This document shows, in pieces, positions 1 through 7,305 of a DNA stretch of 31,763 nt. The translations under genes and the position numbers were made by a program. The DNA lies in NCBI GenBank assembly GCA_027297485.1, contig JAPUHZ010000162.1, forward strand, positions 1 to 31,763, read 5' to 3'. The DNA comes from Deltaproteobacteria bacterium (lineage in GTDB: Bacteria; Desulfobacterota_B; Binatia; UBA9968). The notes beneath the pieces are model-generated. The model saw only the letters and a program-made list of their open reading frames with translations. It was not told where the DNA came from and ran no database searches. The stretch's first letter is position 1, and every line of letters starts with the position of its first letter.

Positions 1-1
1 G

Positions 2-391
2 CGTGCAGTCGATCCAAGGACAATAGCGCAGTTTTACAGAGATGTTTTTGAACTCACGGAGCTGGAGAAACCCGCCGACGATCCTAATTTTTACCTGACG
101 GATGGAAAAGTGACTATGGTCATATTACCTTGGAACATAACTGATTACGCGGGCACGGGGATCGAGAGACCTACGATGGACCATATCGGTTTCAAGGTGG
201 AAAGCGTGGAGGCAGTGAAGAGCGAACTGCAGTCCCTGATGAAAAGAAGCGCGGCCCTTGCTCCAAACCCTATAGGGGAAGCGGCCGGGCCTGAGGGAGA
301 GGCCAGGCTGAAGTTGTTTGCGAAGTGCAGCTATGGAAGTTATCAGATGTCGGACCCGGACGGGATACTCATTGATGTTGCTGAGCGGTAG
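2..391 (+). CDS. VOC (glyoxalase/dioxygenase fold) family protein, 5'-truncated by window edge
   Basis: The open frame runs from base 2, with no in-frame start needed, so the gene begins outside the window and the ATG at 110 is internal. The visible 129 residues look like a vicinal-oxygen-chelate protein: an FYRDVFEL segment near the beginning, which is the typical first helix of a VOC module, a DHIGFKVESVE strand/helix unit in the middle, and YQMSDPDGILIDVAE at the end, the usual 'DPDGN..el' closing strand. VOC proteins are small metal-binding enzymes (lyases, dioxygenases, epimerases, resistance proteins); the family fold does not tell the substrate. The metal ligand candidates visible are His in DHIGF and Glu in the last strand. 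No partner gene is adjacent on the same strand apart from the binding protein 125 bp downstream. Family call is good; the specific function is unknown. Confidence 0.75.
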   Translation, partial: RAVDPRTIAQFYRDVFELTELEKPADDPNFYLTDGKVTMVILPWNITDYAGTGIERPTMDHIGFKVESVEAVKSELQSLMKRSAALAPNPIGEAAGPEGEARLKLFAKCSYGSYQMSDPDGILIDVAER

Positions 392-516
392 AGGACGGGG
401 GCTGGGAATGGATCACTGCCCTTTTCGCCCTTTTCTAGTGCACGGAGCCGCCGGTTTTGTTGTTGTCGTGAGGTAAGTAGATCCGATCAAGGAAAAAAGT
501 TGGGAGGTTTATAATT

Positions 517-1533
517 ATGTGCAGGAAATATTCTCTGGTTTTTATTCTGTTCGCCCTAATAGTCTCCACCTCACACCGCTCCTTCGCAGATATTGCAAGC
601 CTGGTCCCCGGAGCCCAGAAGGAGGAAGAAATCGTTTGGTATACAACCACCTCCAATCCAGATAATCGAGTTATCGTGGAAAAGTTTGAACGGAAATATC
701 CTTTTCTGAAGGTTAAGGTTCTTCGGAGCACGGGGGAGAAACTTCGGGCGAGAATTCTGACGGAGGCTGCTTCTAGCAAGTACTTTTACGATCTTGTAGC
801 CGTTAACGAAATGGAAATGGGTCTATTGAAAGCCCGGAGCCTTCTGGCCCAGTATCACCCCCCTGAAGCTAAGTCCTACCCAGCCGGTTCAAAGGATCGG
901 GACGGATACTTCGCGGGCATCTATGCCAGGAACTTCGTGATCGGATATAACACAGGGATGGTTTCCCAGAAAAAAGTTCCCCGTGACTGGCCGGATATTC
1001 TACGTCCTGAATGGAAGGGGAAAATTGGGTTGGATGAAGAGGAGTTCGAATGGTACGGGAGTCTGATTGATTACTGGGGCAGGGAAAAGACAAGGAAATT
1101 CATGAAGGCGCTCTCCAGGCAGGAGCCCCAGCTTCGACGCGGGCACACTCTCCTGGCGCAACTGCTTGCAGCCGGGGAATTTGCCATCGCCATCGTTTAT
1201 CCGTACCAGGTAGAGCGGATAAAGAGTAAGGGGGCACCGATCGATTGGGTGAGAACCTCCGATCCGATAGTCACTTCATTAAGTGTCATTGCGATTTCAG
1301 CGAAGGCCCCTCATCCGAACGCAGCGAAGCTTTTTATAAACTTTATCCTATCCGAGGAAGGTCAGACCATTATCCGAGACCGTTATCGGGTTCCTATTCG
1401 TCCCGGGATAACACCTGCGTCCCCTAAACTTGAGCAATCAGATCTCAAAATCAAATATGTTCCCTCGGATATGTTCAAGAAAGTTACAAAATATCAAAAG
1501 GAGTTCAAGGAGATCTTCTGGAAGAATCGGTAA
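517..1533 (+). CDS. ABC transporter periplasmic substrate-binding protein, iron(III)-type (family 1)
   Basis: 338 residues with a Sec signal peptide (about residues 1-24, charged start, hydrophobic core, SFA before the likely cleavage). The mature start EEEIVWYTTTSNPDNR followed by a KFERKYPFLKVKV strand is the classical opening of the FbpA/AfuA/FutA-like group of family 1 solute-binding proteins. The later segments fit the same fold: FAGIYARNFVIGYNTGM, PRDWPDILRPEWKGKIGLDE and AAKLFINFILSEEGQ. Such proteins capture ferric ion or small organic ligands in the periplasm and deliver them to an ABC permease. A GGGAGG ribosome site at 502-507 lies 9 bases before the ATG. No permease or ATPase gene is next to it; downstream is a 180-bp gap and then nadA in the opposite direction, so it is an orphan or its transporter lies elsewhere. 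The ligand is not identifiable. Confidence 0.85.
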   Translation: MCRKYSLVFILFALIVSTSHRSFADIASLVPGAQKEEEIVWYTTTSNPDNRVIVEKFERKYPFLKVKVLRSTGEKLRARILTEAASSKYFYDLVAVNEMEMGLLKARSLLAQYHPPEAKSYPAGSKDRDGYFAGIYARNFVIGYNTGMVSQKKVPRDWPDILRPEWKGKIGLDEEEFEWYGSLIDYWGREKTRKFMKALSRQEPQLRRGHTLLAQLLAAGEFAIAIVYPYQVERIKSKGAPIDWVRTSDPIVTSLSVIAISAKAPHPNAAKLFINFILSEEGQTIIRDRYRVPIRPGITPASPKLEQSDLKIKYVPSDMFKKVTKYQKEFKEIFWKNR

Positions 1534-1715
1534 TTGAGGTAGGAACAAATTCCACCAGATGGTTTTGTGCTACGCCAAAAATGCCTGTTAAGGCCTTGAC
1601 CACATACTGAACTGACCCCCTGAGGTTGGAGAGTTTGAGGCAGCAGATTAGACTGCCTGGCGAATATCTGGGAGAGACAATGAACAAAGTAAGGTGCGGC
1701 GACCTCGAATCGGCA
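1534..1715. other. Non-coding gap between convergent genes
   Basis: There is no convincing gene here. It contains a small inverted repeat (AGGCAG at 1638-1643 and CTGCCT at 1653-1658, 9-base loop) without a T tract, so it is a weak terminator candidate at best for the convergent binding-protein gene and nadA. The string TGAACTGACCCC near 1609-1620 resembles insertion-sequence ends, but no matching partner end or transposase is present. Confidence 0.4.
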
Positions 1716-2729
1716 CTAGGAGAGCTCAAACATTCTACGTAGGGCCTTCTCGGCGCCTTGGCGAACCTCTTCTGAAAGGGTGATCTCATGGCGCAGGAGC
1801 CGCAGAGACTCAAGGGTACCTTCAAGGGTAATCATCTTCATATACTGACAGAGCTTGCAGGCCTTATAGAATTTCTTTTCCGGCAGCTCCAACAAGAGGC
1901 GATCCGAGAGCCCGCACTCTGTCACAATCAGGAACTCCGAGGCAGAACTCTCCTTGGCATATCGAACCATGCCACTGGTGCTGACCACCGCATCGGCAAG
2001 CTGTAGTACGTCCGCCCGGCATTCCGGATGGGCGAGGATTTTGATATGGGGAAGTTTTTCTTTAACGGCGATAATCTGGTCCGGTGTGATTTGGTGATGA
2101 ACATAACAATTTCCATCCCACGAAATAATTTCCTTGTCCGTCTCCCCTTGTACATACCGTGCAAGATTTTCGTCCGGGACGAAAAGGATGTGGCGGTTGG
2201 GTAGGCCATTGACGATCTTAACTGCGTTCGAAGAGGTGCAACAAACATCGGATTCGGCTTTGACTTCCGCCGCAGTGTTCACGTAGGTGACAACCGCAAG
2301 GTCAGGGTAAAGTTTGCGCAGTTCCTCTTTCCGCTCGACTAGAGATTCGGCATCCACGCTGTCTGCAAGAGAACAGCCGGCGCGAAGGTCAGGCAAAAGG
2401 ACCTTCTTGCTCGGGTTGAGGATCTTGGCCGTCTCCGCCATGAAGTGGACGCCGCAAAAAACGATCACGTCGGCCGCTACGTTGTTGGCCTGGCGGGCCA
2501 GTTCTAGAGAATCGCCGATAAAATCCGCCACTTCAAAGATCTCCGGCCTCTGATAGTTGTGGGCCAAGATGACCGCGTTGCGTTCCTTTTTAAGTCTCTG
2601 AATCTCCTGGATCTGCCCATAGAACCGACCGCAGCTCTCCGGTGTATAACTCGCCGAGTCTCCTAGACGGCACAAGTGTTCATAAAGCTCACCGGGACTC
2701 TTCTCTTGTTTTTCCAACTCACCGTCCAT
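1716..2729 (-). CDS. nadA: Quinolinate synthase A
   Basis: 337 residues. NadA condenses iminoaspartate with dihydroxyacetone phosphate to quinolinate, the committed step of de novo NAD synthesis, in the cytoplasm, using a [4Fe-4S] cluster. Family signatures seen: HNYQRPEI near residue 58, GDSLELAR near 72, CGVHFMAETAKIL near 92, LLPDLRAGCSLADS near 111, WDGNCYVHH near 204, HPECRADV near 234, TSGM near 251, TECG near 270. The cluster cysteines are most likely Cys119, Cys207 and one of Cys291/Cys294. The ATG has AGGAGG five bases upstream. No nadB or nadC is adjacent. The promoter region carries two palindromes (2753-2791), indicating repression, most simply by an NAD-responsive regulator. Length and motifs are normal; this call is firm. 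Confidence 0.97.
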   Translation of the reverse strand: MDGELEKQEKSPGELYEHLCRLGDSASYTPESCGRFYGQIQEIQRLKKERNAVILAHNYQRPEIFEVADFIGDSLELARQANNVAADVIVFCGVHFMAETAKILNPSKKVLLPDLRAGCSLADSVDAESLVERKEELRKLYPDLAVVTYVNTAAEVKAESDVCCTSSNAVKIVNGLPNRHILFVPDENLARYVQGETDKEIISWDGNCYVHHQITPDQIIAVKEKLPHIKILAHPECRADVLQLADAVVSTSGMVRYAKESSASEFLIVTECGLSDRLLLELPEKKFYKACKLCQYMKMITLEGTLESLRLLRHEITLSEEVRQGAEKALRRMFELS

Positions 2730-2752
2730 ACATTCCTCCTAGGATCCTAGTT

Positions 2753-2791
2753 AGCGTATAAGTTACGCTATGTTAGTGTACTAATTACACA
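2753..2791 (-). promoter_or_regulatory. Two tandem palindromic operators on the nadA promoter
   Basis: Site 1 (2753-2769) is AGCGTA-TAAGT-TACGCT, a perfect palindrome with a 5-base spacer. Site 2 (2775-2791) is AGTGTA-CTAAT-TACACA, arms complementary except for the outermost base. Both are preceded by TT and fit TTAGYGTA-N5-TACRCW, and their starts are 22 bp apart, two helical turns, so dimers would bind the same face. Site 2 overlaps the nadA -10 box and site 1 falls just downstream of the likely start point, an arrangement that represses. The regulator is not in the window; NrtR-, NiaR- or NadQ-type NAD repressors are the obvious candidates by context only. Confidence 0.7.
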
Positions 2792-2809
2792 AGTAAGGAT
2801 AGCTGTCAA
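2782..2809 (-). promoter_or_regulatory. Sigma-70-type promoter of nadA
   Basis: Read on the minus strand: TTGACA (complement of 2804-2809), 16-base spacer, TAATTA (2782-2787). The predicted start is near 2775, about 45 bases before the nadA ATG. The -35 box is a perfect consensus match and the -10 lies inside operator site 2. Confidence 0.65.
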
Positions 2810-2845
2810 GGGCTGATTAACTATTGACGGTCACGGGCTTTTTCC

Positions 2846-2862
2846 TTAAGGTGGAACCTTAA
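2846..2862 (+). promoter_or_regulatory. Hairpin covering the ribosome site of the downstream nucleotidase gene
   Basis: TTAAGGT (2846-2852) and ACCTTAA (2856-2862) are perfect complements separated by GGA. The left arm plus loop contain the AAGGTGGA Shine-Dalgarno and the right arm reaches the A of the ATG at 2862. In the mRNA this would hide the ribosome site. Whether it is used for control is inference. Confidence 0.5.
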
Positions 2863-3443
2863 TGATTGTCGGCTTGGATATAGACGGCGTGGTGGCCGAT
2901 TTTCTCTCCCCTTTCCTACGTTTTGTAGAGAAAAAAATCGGCAATGGGCCGATCGCGGCAGATACGATCACCGATTTCAGCTTCAAGGACCATCCCATTT
3001 TGTCAGAAAAGATAGCGGAGGAGTGTATGGGTGAGGTCTCTTACGATCCTGACTTTTGGCAGGATCTCTCTTCCCTGCTCTCCCCGGGAGAATGGCAGGC
3101 ATTGGACAGTCTCAGTAGTAAGGGTCAACTAGTTTTCGTTACACATCGGTATGAGCGCGAGACTTATGATATTCACAGGGTCACATGTGATTGGCTTAAG
3201 AGGCATGGCATCAGCAAGCCGGTCGTTCATTTCACCCAGGAGTCCAAAGCATATCTGGTGGAGAATCTGGGGGTTCGCCTATTCATGGATGACCGGCATG
3301 AAAACTGTCAGAATGTCGCTGAGAAAACCCAGGCCGTGGTTTTAATGCCCCATCGTCCCTACAACCAATCGTTCACCCATCCTCGGGTTAAAAGAATCCG
3401 AGACTTTGGCGAGCTCTTTGCCTATCTTCCCTACCATCCTTGA
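2862..3443 (+). CDS. HAD-superfamily 5'(3')-nucleotidase-like hydrolase (NT5C family)
   Basis: 193 residues. The N-terminus LDIDGVVADF (residues 5-14) is the HAD motif I DxDGV, with the first Asp as nucleophile and the second as acid/base; a Thr in VTHRYERE near residue 95 is motif II; Lys in TQESKAYL near residue 127 is motif III; FMDDRHEN near residue 144 gives the motif IV acidic pair that binds magnesium. The overall plan and length match the NT5C/YqfW group that dephosphorylates (deoxy)nucleotides. It is transcribed divergently from nadA across 132 bp; a role in trimming nucleotides such as NMN would fit the neighbour, but nothing in the protein shows the substrate. The AAGGTGG ribosome site sits in a perfect hairpin. 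The next feature downstream is a small mobile element. Confidence 0.8.
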   Translation: MIVGLDIDGVVADFLSPFLRFVEKKIGNGPIAADTITDFSFKDHPILSEKIAEECMGEVSYDPDFWQDLSSLLSPGEWQALDSLSSKGQLVFVTHRYERETYDIHRVTCDWLKRHGISKPVVHFTQESKAYLVENLGVRLFMDDRHENCQNVAEKTQAVVLMPHRPYNQSFTHPRVKRIRDFGELFAYLPYHP

Positions 3444-3563
3444 ATAGTAAGGCTGCGGTTGTCAGCAAATCTTCTCATTCATTAATTTAGGAACGACTCG
3501 ATCAGCGTACCTATTTCGTGTGCCTGCGGCAGGCTTGCAGCAGATAAGTCCTCTCCAACGATC

Positions 3564-3746
3564 TAATACAAACGTATTTAAATTTGTTACATTGAGGCTA
3601 TTCCGAGGGGAAGGAGACTGAAGGACGAGGAAACCGAACGTGAGGCTTGGTGCAGGCCCAAACGGTAGGAATAATCACCCCCATTTCCCTCGGCCTGAAG
3701 GCTCCTTCACCGAGGAAAGGTAAACTTACTTACTGCGTTTGTATTA
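3564..3746 (+). mobile_element. MITE-like element, copy 1 (183 bp)
   Basis: It begins TAATACAAACG (3564-3574) and ends CGTTTGTATTA (3736-3746), perfect 11-bp terminal inverted repeats whose outermost TA would be the duplicated target. A second copy in opposite orientation lies at 15480-15697 and is nearly identical over its whole length except for a 35-bp size difference in the middle. It has no coding capacity. The interior is strongly self-complementary: CCTCGG (3687-3692) pairs with CCGAGG (3709-3714), enclosing TGAAGG and CCTTCA. The right end stops one base beyond the fpg stop codon. TA-flanked, non-coding, inverted-repeat ends are typical of non-autonomous relatives of IS630/Tc1-mariner elements; that family assignment is inference. 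The rest of the gap (3444-3563) shows nothing recognisable. Confidence 0.8.
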
Positions 3747-3747
3747 T

Positions 3748-4569
3748 TTACTTCTGGCATGAGGGACAGTAAAAGGCGCTACGGTTGCCCATGCGAACCT
3801 TTCTGATCTTACTGGTGCACACTGTGCATTCCTCCCCGTCCCGATCATAGACTCGAAGGTGATTTTGGAACTCTCCCCTGCGGTCTTCTCCGTCTCGATA
3901 GTCTGAGAAAGAAGTACCCCGCCACCGAATCGCTTCCAGCAAGACCTTAGGGGTTGCCTCGGCGATCTGCGCCGTCCCTCTGCGTCCCAGCCTCCATCCC
4001 CGCATCGTCGGTCGAACCCCAGCATGAAAGAGGATCTCGTTGGCATAGATATTCCCCAAACCGGCAAGGACCCTCTGGTCTATTAGGAGATCTCTAATCC
4101 TGCGCCGGGAGTTGCGGGCAACAGAGTAAAGGTAAACACCGTTGAACTGACGATCGAAGGGGTCTAATCCTAGATTCCTTATCTGGGGAAGTGATTCGAA
4201 CTCCGCATAGGCGGCTACAAACGATAGACCGAATCGGCGGGGATCGTGGTAGCGCAGCTCATGGCCCTCATCTAGCCTGATGATGATATGATCATGCTTC
4301 TCCCTGGGCCGCCCCGCCCCCACATAAATCAGTTTTCCTGACATCCCTAAGTGGGAAACCCAAACCCGACCCCCTTCCAGCAACACCAAAATATATTTTC
4401 CCCTCCGTTTCACATCCAAAATGACTCTTCCCTGAAGCTCCGAACGAAAGTCCTCACTCACCGGACTTCGGAGGCGCGGTTCCAAAACTTCAACCACAAC
4501 AACTCTACGACCCGGCAGGAGAGTGCGTAGGCTCCGGCAGATAGTCTCGACTTCAGGAAGTTCCGGCAT
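3748..4569 (-). CDS. fpg (mutM): Formamidopyrimidine-DNA glycosylase
   Basis: 273 residues from the ATG at 4569. This start is chosen because the protein must begin MPELPEVET: the proline exposed after Met removal is the catalytic nucleophile; a GTG at 4590 would add seven residues and block it. Fpg excises 8-oxoguanine and other oxidised purines and nicks the strand. Visible are Pro2 and Glu3, the conserved Lys58 (K57 of the mature enzyme) in RRGKYI, the DPRRFG segment near residue 104, the helix-two-turn-helix LIDQRVLAGLGNIYANEILF near 160, and the C-terminal zinc finger CTVC-X16-CPSC. No strong ribosome site precedes the ATG; the gene follows ksgA by 21 bp and is probably translated from the same mRNA. 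A MITE-like element begins just past its stop. Confidence 0.96.
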   Translation of the reverse strand: MPELPEVETICRSLRTLLPGRRVVVVEVLEPRLRSPVSEDFRSELQGRVILDVKRRGKYILVLLEGGRVWVSHLGMSGKLIYVGAGRPREKHDHIIIRLDEGHELRYHDPRRFGLSFVAAYAEFESLPQIRNLGLDPFDRQFNGVYLYSVARNSRRRIRDLLIDQRVLAGLGNIYANEILFHAGVRPTMRGWRLGRRGTAQIAEATPKVLLEAIRWRGTSFSDYRDGEDRRGEFQNHLRVYDRDGEECTVCTSKIRKVRMGNRSAFYCPSCQK

Positions 4570-4590
4570 AAGATTCGTGGCTTTTAACAC

Positions 4591-5445
4591 TCACCTATCA
4601 GCGCTAAGATCTGTTTTCAGGGCACGGGCTAAACGGATAAACTCATCCACGCTTAGCGTTTCGCCTCGGCGCTGAGGGTCGATCCCCTCCCGTCGAAGGT
4701 AGGCCTCGATCTCTCCTCTCCCCCTATTCAGAAAACTTCCCAAGGCATTGCTCAGTGTCTTGCGCCTTTGCCCAAAGGCAGCGCGCACAAGGCCCCGGAG
4801 GCAGAGAATATCCCCGGCAGGAAGCAGGGGCTTAGGATAAAGACCCATCTTGAGAATCGTGGATTTTACCTTAGGTCGAGGGAAGAAGGCCTCAGGAGAG
4901 ACAGAGACTTGATCCAAAATCTGCCCGTAGATTTGGCACCAGATCGATAGGGTCCCGTAAGACTTGGTCCCGGGAGAGGCAGCCATCCGCTCTGCCACCT
5001 CTCGCTGAACCATCAAGACCAAGTGAGAGAAGCGCTCCCGCAGCTCGAAAAGACGGAAGAGAATCGGAGTGGAAATGTTATAAGGGAGATTAGCAACCAA
5101 CTTGATTTTATGGTCAGGGAGAATGCTGTTTAGATGAACCTTAAGGACATCTCCTTGGACAAGATCGAAAGCGGGATGAGATCCTAAAGGGCTCTTCCGT
5201 AGCCATTCTACCAGGAGAGGATCCACCTCGATGGCCCAGACCCTCCGCGCAACCTCCACAAGCCGACGCGTCAAAAAACCCAGACCCGGACCGATTTCGA
5301 TGATTTCATCTTCTTGGGACAGGTCGATGAGACGCAGGATCGTCTCAATGGTACCTTCATGGACGAGAAAATGCTGACCGAGTTTTTTCTTGGGTTTTAA
5401 GGTCGATTCACGAATCGCTGCACGGGCCTCTTGATATAGAGTCAT
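4591..5445 (-). CDS. ksgA (rsmA): 16S rRNA (adenine1518/1519-N6)-dimethyltransferase
   Basis: 284 residues from the ATG at 5445. An upstream in-frame ATG at 5499 would place the N-terminus inside a low-complexity repeat, so the later start is preferred; it gives the normal family opening with KKKLGQHFL at residues 19-27. The enzyme methylates two adjacent adenines in helix 45 of 16S rRNA late in small-subunit assembly. Seen: SAM-binding EIGPGLGFLT (50-59), acidic AIEVDP (71-76), QGDVL (97-101), catalytic NLPYNIST (119-126), and the C-terminal helical domain with AAFGQRRKTLSNAL. It sits between tsaD and fpg in a same-strand run. No clear Shine-Dalgarno is visible before either start. Confidence 0.95.
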   Translation of the reverse strand: MTLYQEARAAIRESTLKPKKKLGQHFLVHEGTIETILRLIDLSQEDEIIEIGPGLGFLTRRLVEVARRVWAIEVDPLLVEWLRKSPLGSHPAFDLVQGDVLKVHLNSILPDHKIKLVANLPYNISTPILFRLFELRERFSHLVLMVQREVAERMAASPGTKSYGTLSIWCQIYGQILDQVSVSPEAFFPRPKVKSTILKMGLYPKPLLPAGDILCLRGLVRAAFGQRRKTLSNALGSFLNRGRGEIEAYLRREGIDPQRRGETLSVDEFIRLARALKTDLSADR

Positions 5446-5460
5446 ACGACTACATTGAGC

Positions 5461-5520
5461 CAGTGCAAAATGCAGAATGCAAAATTTTCCATTTTTCAAT
5501 TTGCACTTTGCATTTTGAAT
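5461..5520. repeat. TGCAAA-type low-complexity inverted repeat
   Basis: This segment is built from short units such as GCAAAATGC, ATGCAAAAT, TTTGCACTTTGCATTTTG. The left half and the reverse complement of the right half share CAAAATGCA and TGCAAA blocks, so the RNA can form a long imperfect AU-rich hairpin. It fills most of the gap between tsaD and ksgA. Its composition differs from the surrounding coding sequence. Confidence 0.65.
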
Positions 5521-5524
5521 TGAG

Positions 5525-6523
5525 TCATAGGGTCAGGGCGGCATCGGCGTTAAGACGAAAATCATCTCTGCGTCCCCGCTCCAACCAGTGATACCCGCTA
5601 AGGGCAATCATGGCCCCGTTGTCCGTACAGAGAGCGGGAGGAGGAAAATAGACCTCCATTCCCTCCTCTTGTGTTTTCCCCGTCATCTTCTCGCGCAGAC
5701 GGCTGTTGGCTGCAACCCCCCCTGCCAACACGATCCGATTCACACCAAGCTCCCTCGCCGCCCGTAAGGTGGGGGCCACAAGCATATCCACAACTGCCTC
5801 CTGAAAGCCGGCAGCGATGTCGGCTTGTTGGGCCTGCCATCTATCTTTCCCGACTGCCCTGAGATAGTGCCAGACAGCGGTTTTTAAACCGCTGAAGCTA
5901 AAATCATAATGGCCCTTCTTCAGCCGAGCGCGCGGAAAGGAAACGACCTTGGGATTGCCGTTCCGGGCTAATTGATCGATAATTTTTCCTCCCGGGTAAC
6001 CTAACCCCATCATCTTTGCCACTTTATCATAGGCCTCTCCGGCCGCATCGTCCCGCGTACCCCCCAAATAGAGATATTCGCCAAAATCCCGCACCATGTA
6101 GAGAAGCGTATGACCACCGGAGGCAAGCAGCGCAATATAAGGGAAACGGACATCCCGATCCAGAAAAATAGCCAAGAGGTGGGCCTCTAAATGGTTGATG
6201 CCGACATAGGGGATCCCCCAGCGAAACGAGATCCCCTTAACAACGGAAAGCCCAACGAGAAGAGAACCCACTAAACCCGGTCCACGGGTGACCGCGATAC
6301 CGTTCAGATCTTTCAACGTGACTCCTGCCTGTTGCAGGGCCCCGTCCAGGATCGGAAGGATGTTGCGTACGTGTTGGCGTGAGGCCAACTCCGGAACGAT
6401 GCCACCAAAGGGACCGTGGATCGTATCCTGAGACGAAACAAGATTCGCGAGGACGTCGCGGCCATTGAGGAGCACCGCTGCCGCTGTATCATCACACGAG
6501 GTCTCTACACCTAAGACCAACAT
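5525..6523 (-). CDS. tsaD: tRNA N6-adenosine threonylcarbamoyltransferase
   Basis: 332 residues. TsaD transfers the threonylcarbamoyl group from its adenylate to A37 of ANN-decoding tRNAs, working with TsaB and TsaE. The N-terminus VLGVETSCDDTAAAV (3-17) is the ASKHA phosphate-binding strand pair; FGGIVPELASRQHV (39-52), the metal-binding His pair in NHLEAH (H111 and H115), LLASGGHT near 133, the GEAYDKVAKMMGLGYPGG segment near 160, and VLAGGVAANSRLRE near 265 are all family hallmarks. Length is standard. The gene begins 31 bp after the TPR lipoprotein and is followed by a repeat and ksgA, all minus strand, so co-transcription is likely. No tsaB or tsaE is nearby. Confidence 0.97.
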   Translation of the reverse strand: MLVLGVETSCDDTAAAVLLNGRDVLANLVSSQDTIHGPFGGIVPELASRQHVRNILPILDGALQQAGVTLKDLNGIAVTRGPGLVGSLLVGLSVVKGISFRWGIPYVGINHLEAHLLAIFLDRDVRFPYIALLASGGHTLLYMVRDFGEYLYLGGTRDDAAGEAYDKVAKMMGLGYPGGKIIDQLARNGNPKVVSFPRARLKKGHYDFSFSGLKTAVWHYLRAVGKDRWQAQQADIAAGFQEAVVDMLVAPTLRAARELGVNRIVLAGGVAANSRLREKMTGKTQEEGMEVYFPPPALCTDNGAMIALSGYHWLERGRRDDFRLNADAALTL

Positions 6524-6554
6524 CGGATTATCTTTCTGTGGGAGTTGCCCACTT

Positions 6555-7301
6555 TCAGCGGAGAGAAGGTTGCGTCCTTCCTCGCATCCGACTTAACCCC
6601 TCAGAGGCCAATTGGTTTCCTGGGTTCAACCGCAGGGCCTGGGAGTAACTGGAACCAGCCCGCCGGAAAATACCCAAGGCACGGAAGGACTCTCCCTTCA
6701 AGGCAAAGACCTTTGCTAACCAATAGGTCTCGCCAGTGAAAAGAGACTCTGCAACATCGAGGAAATTGAGGGACTCCCGATAACGACCCATGTGGTAATG
6801 AGTCTGCGCCAAATAGTAATAGCCGTAACCATTCGTGGAATCGACGGCGATCGTCTTTTCCAGTCGGCCCAAGGCCCTTGCGTACTCTCCGGCCTCAAGG
6901 AGCCTCTTTCCTTCTTCGGTAAAGCGCAGTGAGACTGCGCGCCGGGGTGAAGTCCTCGGGGTAATCTTCGCAATTAGAGAATCACCGGGCAAAGGAGGAA
7001 GCCTCTCTCGGCCAAGAGTGGATAGCGCCCGCCGATCCCTAACCCTTGCCTGTGGGGGGACAGAGCGATTCTCCTTGAGATCCTGTTCTTTAATTTTACG
7101 CCCCTGCACAACAGGCTTTGTCCGGCTCCCCGGGGCTCTAGGGGGTGGGGAGATCCGGGGAGAAGGAAAAGATGAACGGGAGGCCCGACGTGGGGCACAG
7201 GCCTGGATCAAGACCAGGACTAAGAGTGCTACCAGAGAGCCTAAAAATCTCCGGCTGAAAATCTCACGCTTACGCGCAGTTCCAAACTCTTTATCCCGCA
7301 T
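6555..7301 (-). CDS. TPR-containing lipoprotein
   Basis: 248 residues. The N-terminus has basic residues, a hydrophobic stretch (about 20-33) and a lipobox ending LIQAC with Cys35, so it should be lipidated and exported. Residues 36-130 are rich in Pro, Arg and Ser, a disordered linker. The C-terminal 110 residues contain about three tetratricopeptide repeats (AGEYARALGRLEKTIAVDSTN, GYYYLAQTHYHMGRYRESL, RALGIFRRAGSSYSQALRLNP). TPR lipoproteins scaffold envelope machines; the gene begins 4 bp after the stop of the PBP1B gene, so a role with that enzyme (as LpoA/LpoB-like activators have in other bacteria) is a fair guess, not shown. No strong ribosome site; translational coupling to the upstream stop is probable. 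Confidence 0.8.
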   Translation of the reverse strand: MRDKEFGTARKREIFSRRFLGSLVALLVLVLIQACAPRRASRSSFPSPRISPPPRAPGSRTKPVVQGRKIKEQDLKENRSVPPQARVRDRRALSTLGRERLPPLPGDSLIAKITPRTSPRRAVSLRFTEEGKRLLEAGEYARALGRLEKTIAVDSTNGYGYYYLAQTHYHMGRYRESLNFLDVAESLFTGETYWLAKVFALKGESFRALGIFRRAGSSYSQALRLNPGNQLASEGLSRMRGRTQPSLR

Positions 7302-7305
7302 CGTC

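Noticed and set aside
1600..1625. TGAACTGACCCC string resembling an insertion-sequence end
   Set aside because: No matching inverted partner, no transposase fragment in any frame and no target duplication nearby; too short to call.
5446..5499. Longer N-terminus for ksgA from the ATG at 5499
   Set aside because: The extra 18 residues are encoded by the TGCAAA repeat and are absent from the family; the ATG at 5445 gives the standard N-terminus.
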